Shown: one piece after another, positions 42,633-44,698 of the stretch
Position numbering within the stretch: the first letter of the stretch is position 1
How the letters are laid out: each line of letters opens with the position of its first letter
Position numbers and translations under genes: made by a program
The notes under the pieces: model-generated
Seen by the model: only the letters and a program-made list of their open reading frames with translations
Database searches by the model: none
Told to the model about the DNA's origin: nothing
Assembly (NCBI RefSeq): GCF_900182725.1
Contig: NZ_FXTO01000027.1
Coordinates: 1-44,698, forward strand
Length of the DNA stretch: 44,698 nt
Direction of reading: 5' to 3'
DNA from: Thalassovita litoralis
Lineage (GTDB): Bacteria; Pseudomonadota; Alphaproteobacteria; Rhodobacterales; Rhodobacteraceae

Positions 42633-43842
42633 TGTCAGTGTCCTTGAAGTCCTGCTCTACGGAGAGCCGATAGGTACGTTGACGCGGGTCAGCGGTGATA
42701 CCTCGCTCTTTGCTTTCTCTGAAGGCTATGTCGCCGATGCGGGCAGGCCGGTTCTGAGCCTCGGTTTCAAGAATGAGCTTGGGGAACTGACCACTGATTT
42801 CGGTACGCAGAACATGCACCTGCTGCCCTTCTTCTCAAATCTTCTGCCCGAAGGTCACATGCGGGACTATCTCGCCGAGCGCGCGGGCGTGAAGCCCGTC
42901 CGTGAATTTTTCCTGCTCTGGGTTCTCGGCGAGGACCTTCCCGGTGCGGTCACTGTTCGGCCCGCCGATGGTGAGGCGTGGCCCCCCGACGCTGATGATG
43001 GTGAAGATCATCACGATGATCATCGAGATCAGGCGCTGAGGTTCTCGCTGGCAGGCGTTCAGTTGAAGTTCTCGGCTTTGGGAGACAAACAAGGCGGTCT
43101 TGCGATTCCGGCCAAGGGGGTCGGCGGCTCCTGGATCGTCAAGTTGCCAGCGCAAGGCTTCGATGCTGTCCCCGAGAATGAATTCTCGATGATGACGCTC
43201 GCGCGTCTCTGCGGCATGGATGTTCCGCCGATAAGGCTGATCGATGTTGCCGACATCGGCAACCTGCCCGAGGGCATGGATAAGGTCAGCGGTCAGGCGC
43301 TGGCGGTCGAAAGATTTGACCGTCTGAGTGATGGCAGCGCTGTTCACATTGAAGACTTCGCGCAGGTCTTTCGCGTTTATCCCAAGGACAAGTACGAGAA
43401 GGCAAGCCAGCGCAACATCGCACAGGTACTGGCCGCTGAATGCGGAGAGGCCGACATCGCCGAGTTTATCCGGCGGCTGACTTTCAATGTGCTGATCGGC
43501 AATGCCGACATGCACCTCAAGAACTGGTCGCTGATCTATCCGGATCGTAGGCAGGCAGCGCTCGCGCCGTGTTACGATTTTGTTTCGACCATTGCCTACA
43601 TAGACGACGACAAGGCGGCGCTCACCTTTAGCCGCACCAAGAAGTTCTCTGGGTTCTCGAAGGACGAGCTGTCGCACCTGGCTGCAAACGCCGGTCTATC
43701 CGAGAAGCTGGTTCTGGGAACCGCACGCGAGACTGTCGCGCGCTTCCATGAGCACTGGCAGGCCGAAAAGGGAAACCTGCCGCTGACCGCGGATGCGATC
43801 AAGGCGATTGAAGCCCATTTGCACACAGTGCCGATAGCGTAG
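42625..43842 (+). CDS. hipA: HipA-family serine/threonine kinase toxin
   Basis: 405 aa from GTG 42625, overlapping hipB; an upstream ATG at 42562 lies deep within hipB. It has the N-terminal HipA domain (LLYGEPIGTL) and the C-terminal kinase: RFSLAGVQLKFS, the ATP-binding Lys in SWIVKLPA, the catalytic loop NADMHLKNW (Asp295) and the metal-binding YDF (317-319). In characterised pairs HipA phosphorylates a translation factor or aminoacyl-tRNA synthetase such as GltX and halts growth. A His/Asp-rich insert (DGEDHHDDHRD) before the kinase core is unusual. Confidence 0.92.
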   Translation: MADVSVLEVLLYGEPIGTLTRVSGDTSLFAFSEGYVADAGRPVLSLGFKNELGELTTDFGTQNMHLLPFFSNLLPEGHMRDYLAERAGVKPVREFFLLWVLGEDLPGAVTVRPADGEAWPPDADDGEDHHDDHRDQALRFSLAGVQLKFSALGDKQGGLAIPAKGVGGSWIVKLPAQGFDAVPENEFSMMTLARLCGMDVPPIRLIDVADIGNLPEGMDKVSGQALAVERFDRLSDGSAVHIEDFAQVFRVYPKDKYEKASQRNIAQVLAAECGEADIAEFIRRLTFNVLIGNADMHLKNWSLIYPDRRQAALAPCYDFVSTIAYIDDDKAALTFSRTKKFSGFSKDELSHLAANAGLSEKLVLGTARETVARFHEHWQAEKGNLPLTADAIKAIEAHLHTVPIA

Positions 43843-43854
43843 GGGATTGGCAGA

Positions 43855-44609
43855 ATGGCAGAGAGTTTTTCGAACCGGCACGGCTACCGCAGCGCAGCCG
43901 CGGAGATAACCGTTCACGAGGACGCGCCCGAAAACCTGCGCTATGCGATCCCGCTGATTGGGCAGGACATCGGCATGAGCCCGTCCGCCATGCGCCGGAT
44001 CATCTGTCAGGTGTTGCTCGTCCCGCCTGACCGAAACAACTGGTCGGAGCACCCTAACATCTAAGAAGAGGTCGTCGGGCTTGTTGCCGACTGTCCTTGG
44101 TACAAGGTCTATGACATTGCTGAAGCGTTCCATAAGGCACTCGCGCAAGGGTTCAACGACAATGCAAGCAGGTTCGATGACCGGCTGAACCAGTTCATTG
44201 TCGAAAATGGCATCGGCTGGCATATGTACGACGGCCAGATAGTCTATCGCGGTTCCGAAGTATTTACCGGCGCGACACAGGAGGCGGTCGAAATCGTCGA
44301 ACAAACCGGGCGCAGTGCCGCCGCACGCGAGATCCACGAAGCGCTGCGCCGTATTTCTCGGCGGCCGGAACCGGATGTGACCGGGGCAATCCAGCATGCC
44401 TGCGCCGCGATGGAAGCGACCGCGCGGGATCTGGCCGGCGATTCCAAAGCAACATTCGGCCAGCTTGTAAAGCGATTGGACCTTCCAAAACCTCTTGATA
44501 CCGCAGCCGAGAAACTGTGGGGCTATGCGTCCAATAATGCTCGTCACGGGTTGGAAGGACAGCAGGTTGATACGCCAGAGGCCGAGCTGGTTGTCAGTGT
44601 AGCTGTCAC
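43855..44609 (+). pseudogene. AbiJ-N-terminal/HEPN-like abortive infection gene, interrupted
   Basis: The frame starts 12 bp after hipA and encodes the AbiJ_NTD4-type N-terminus (ESFSNRHGY). A TAA at 44062-44064 interrupts it after HPNI, and the same frame then continues with the expected PWYKVYDIAEAF, GIGWHMYDGQIVYRG, RRPEPDVTGAIQHACAAMEAT and ASNNARHGLEG, a HEPN-like region. Near 44610 the frame runs into a sequence resembling a transposon end, which replaces the last residues. No frameshift is needed, only the stop. HEPN proteins are usually RNases. Here it is probably inactive unless the stop is read through or is an assembly error. Confidence 0.75.
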
Positions 44610-44698
44610 TGTACCCTCATTAATCAGAATTGCCTTTAAAATTATCGTTTGTTTTCAGCGGCACGATGTACCCTTAATTTTCATATTGTACCGTTAAT
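44610..44698. mobile_element. Probable left end of a Tn7/IS21/Tn5053-like transposon
   Basis: From 44610 base composition drops in GC and a motif recurs in direct orientation: TGTACCCTCATTAAT (44610-44624), TGTACCCTTAAT (44667-44678) and TGTACCGTTAAT (44687-44698). Repeated transposase-binding sites beginning TGT at one end are typical of Tn7-like, Tn5053-like and IS21 elements. The rest lies outside the window. Confidence 0.5.

Overview
The window looks like part of a Roseobacter-group (Rhodobacterales) alphaproteobacterial replicon, most likely a plasmid or chromid. The reasons are a complete repABC module (about 32.2-36.0 kb), the GC-rich coding style, and many acyl-CoA catabolic genes of the kind common in that group. 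The assignment rests on gene content only.

Layout. 1-1.4 kb: relics, namely an SDR fragment fused tail-to-tail with a beheaded phenylacetyl-CoA epoxidase reductase (paaE) that also carries an in-frame stop. 1.5-29.4 kb: a large CoA-dependent catabolic cluster. It holds two acyl-CoA ligases, four acyl-CoA dehydrogenases (two as an adjacent pair), three crotonase-fold proteins, two MaoC hydratases, a thiolase-fold/DUF35 pair lacking the thiolase cysteines, four CaiB/BaiF CoA-transferases, an SDR, a transglutaminase-fold protein, electron transfer flavoprotein (etfBA), and a branched-chain-type ABC importer with two tandem binding proteins and a ligase gene inside the transporter operon. The genes fall into six transcription units. 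Every unit starts at the same 16-bp operator (consensus TCTAAC-N4-GTTAGA) overlapping the -10 box, so one repressor, probably TetR-like and not encoded here, should control the whole pathway. The logic resembles uptake, CoA activation, dehydrogenation to ETF, hydration, and retro-aldol cleavage. The substrate is unknown; a branched, cyclic or steroid-like carboxylic acid is a reasonable guess.

29.4-31.2 kb: an IS66 remnant and an intact IS3-family element with a clear -1 frameshift heptamer separate the catabolic cluster from the plasmid backbone. 31.4-38.9 kb: backbone, with a DUF736 gene, repA, repB, a predicted counter-transcribed RNA, repC, a tyrosine recombinase with a candidate 12-7-12 crossover site beside it, a DUF1403 gene and scpB.

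39.0-44.7 kb: a defence/stress island. It contains a two-gene short prokaryotic Argonaute system of the SPARDA type (DUF4365 nuclease fused to APAZ, then a catalytically dead MID-PIWI Argonaute), a HipBA-type toxin-antitoxin pair with three operators, and a broken AbiJ-like/HEPN gene interrupted by a stop codon and then by what looks like the end of another transposon running off the right edge. The Argonaute pair is the most notable system in the window.
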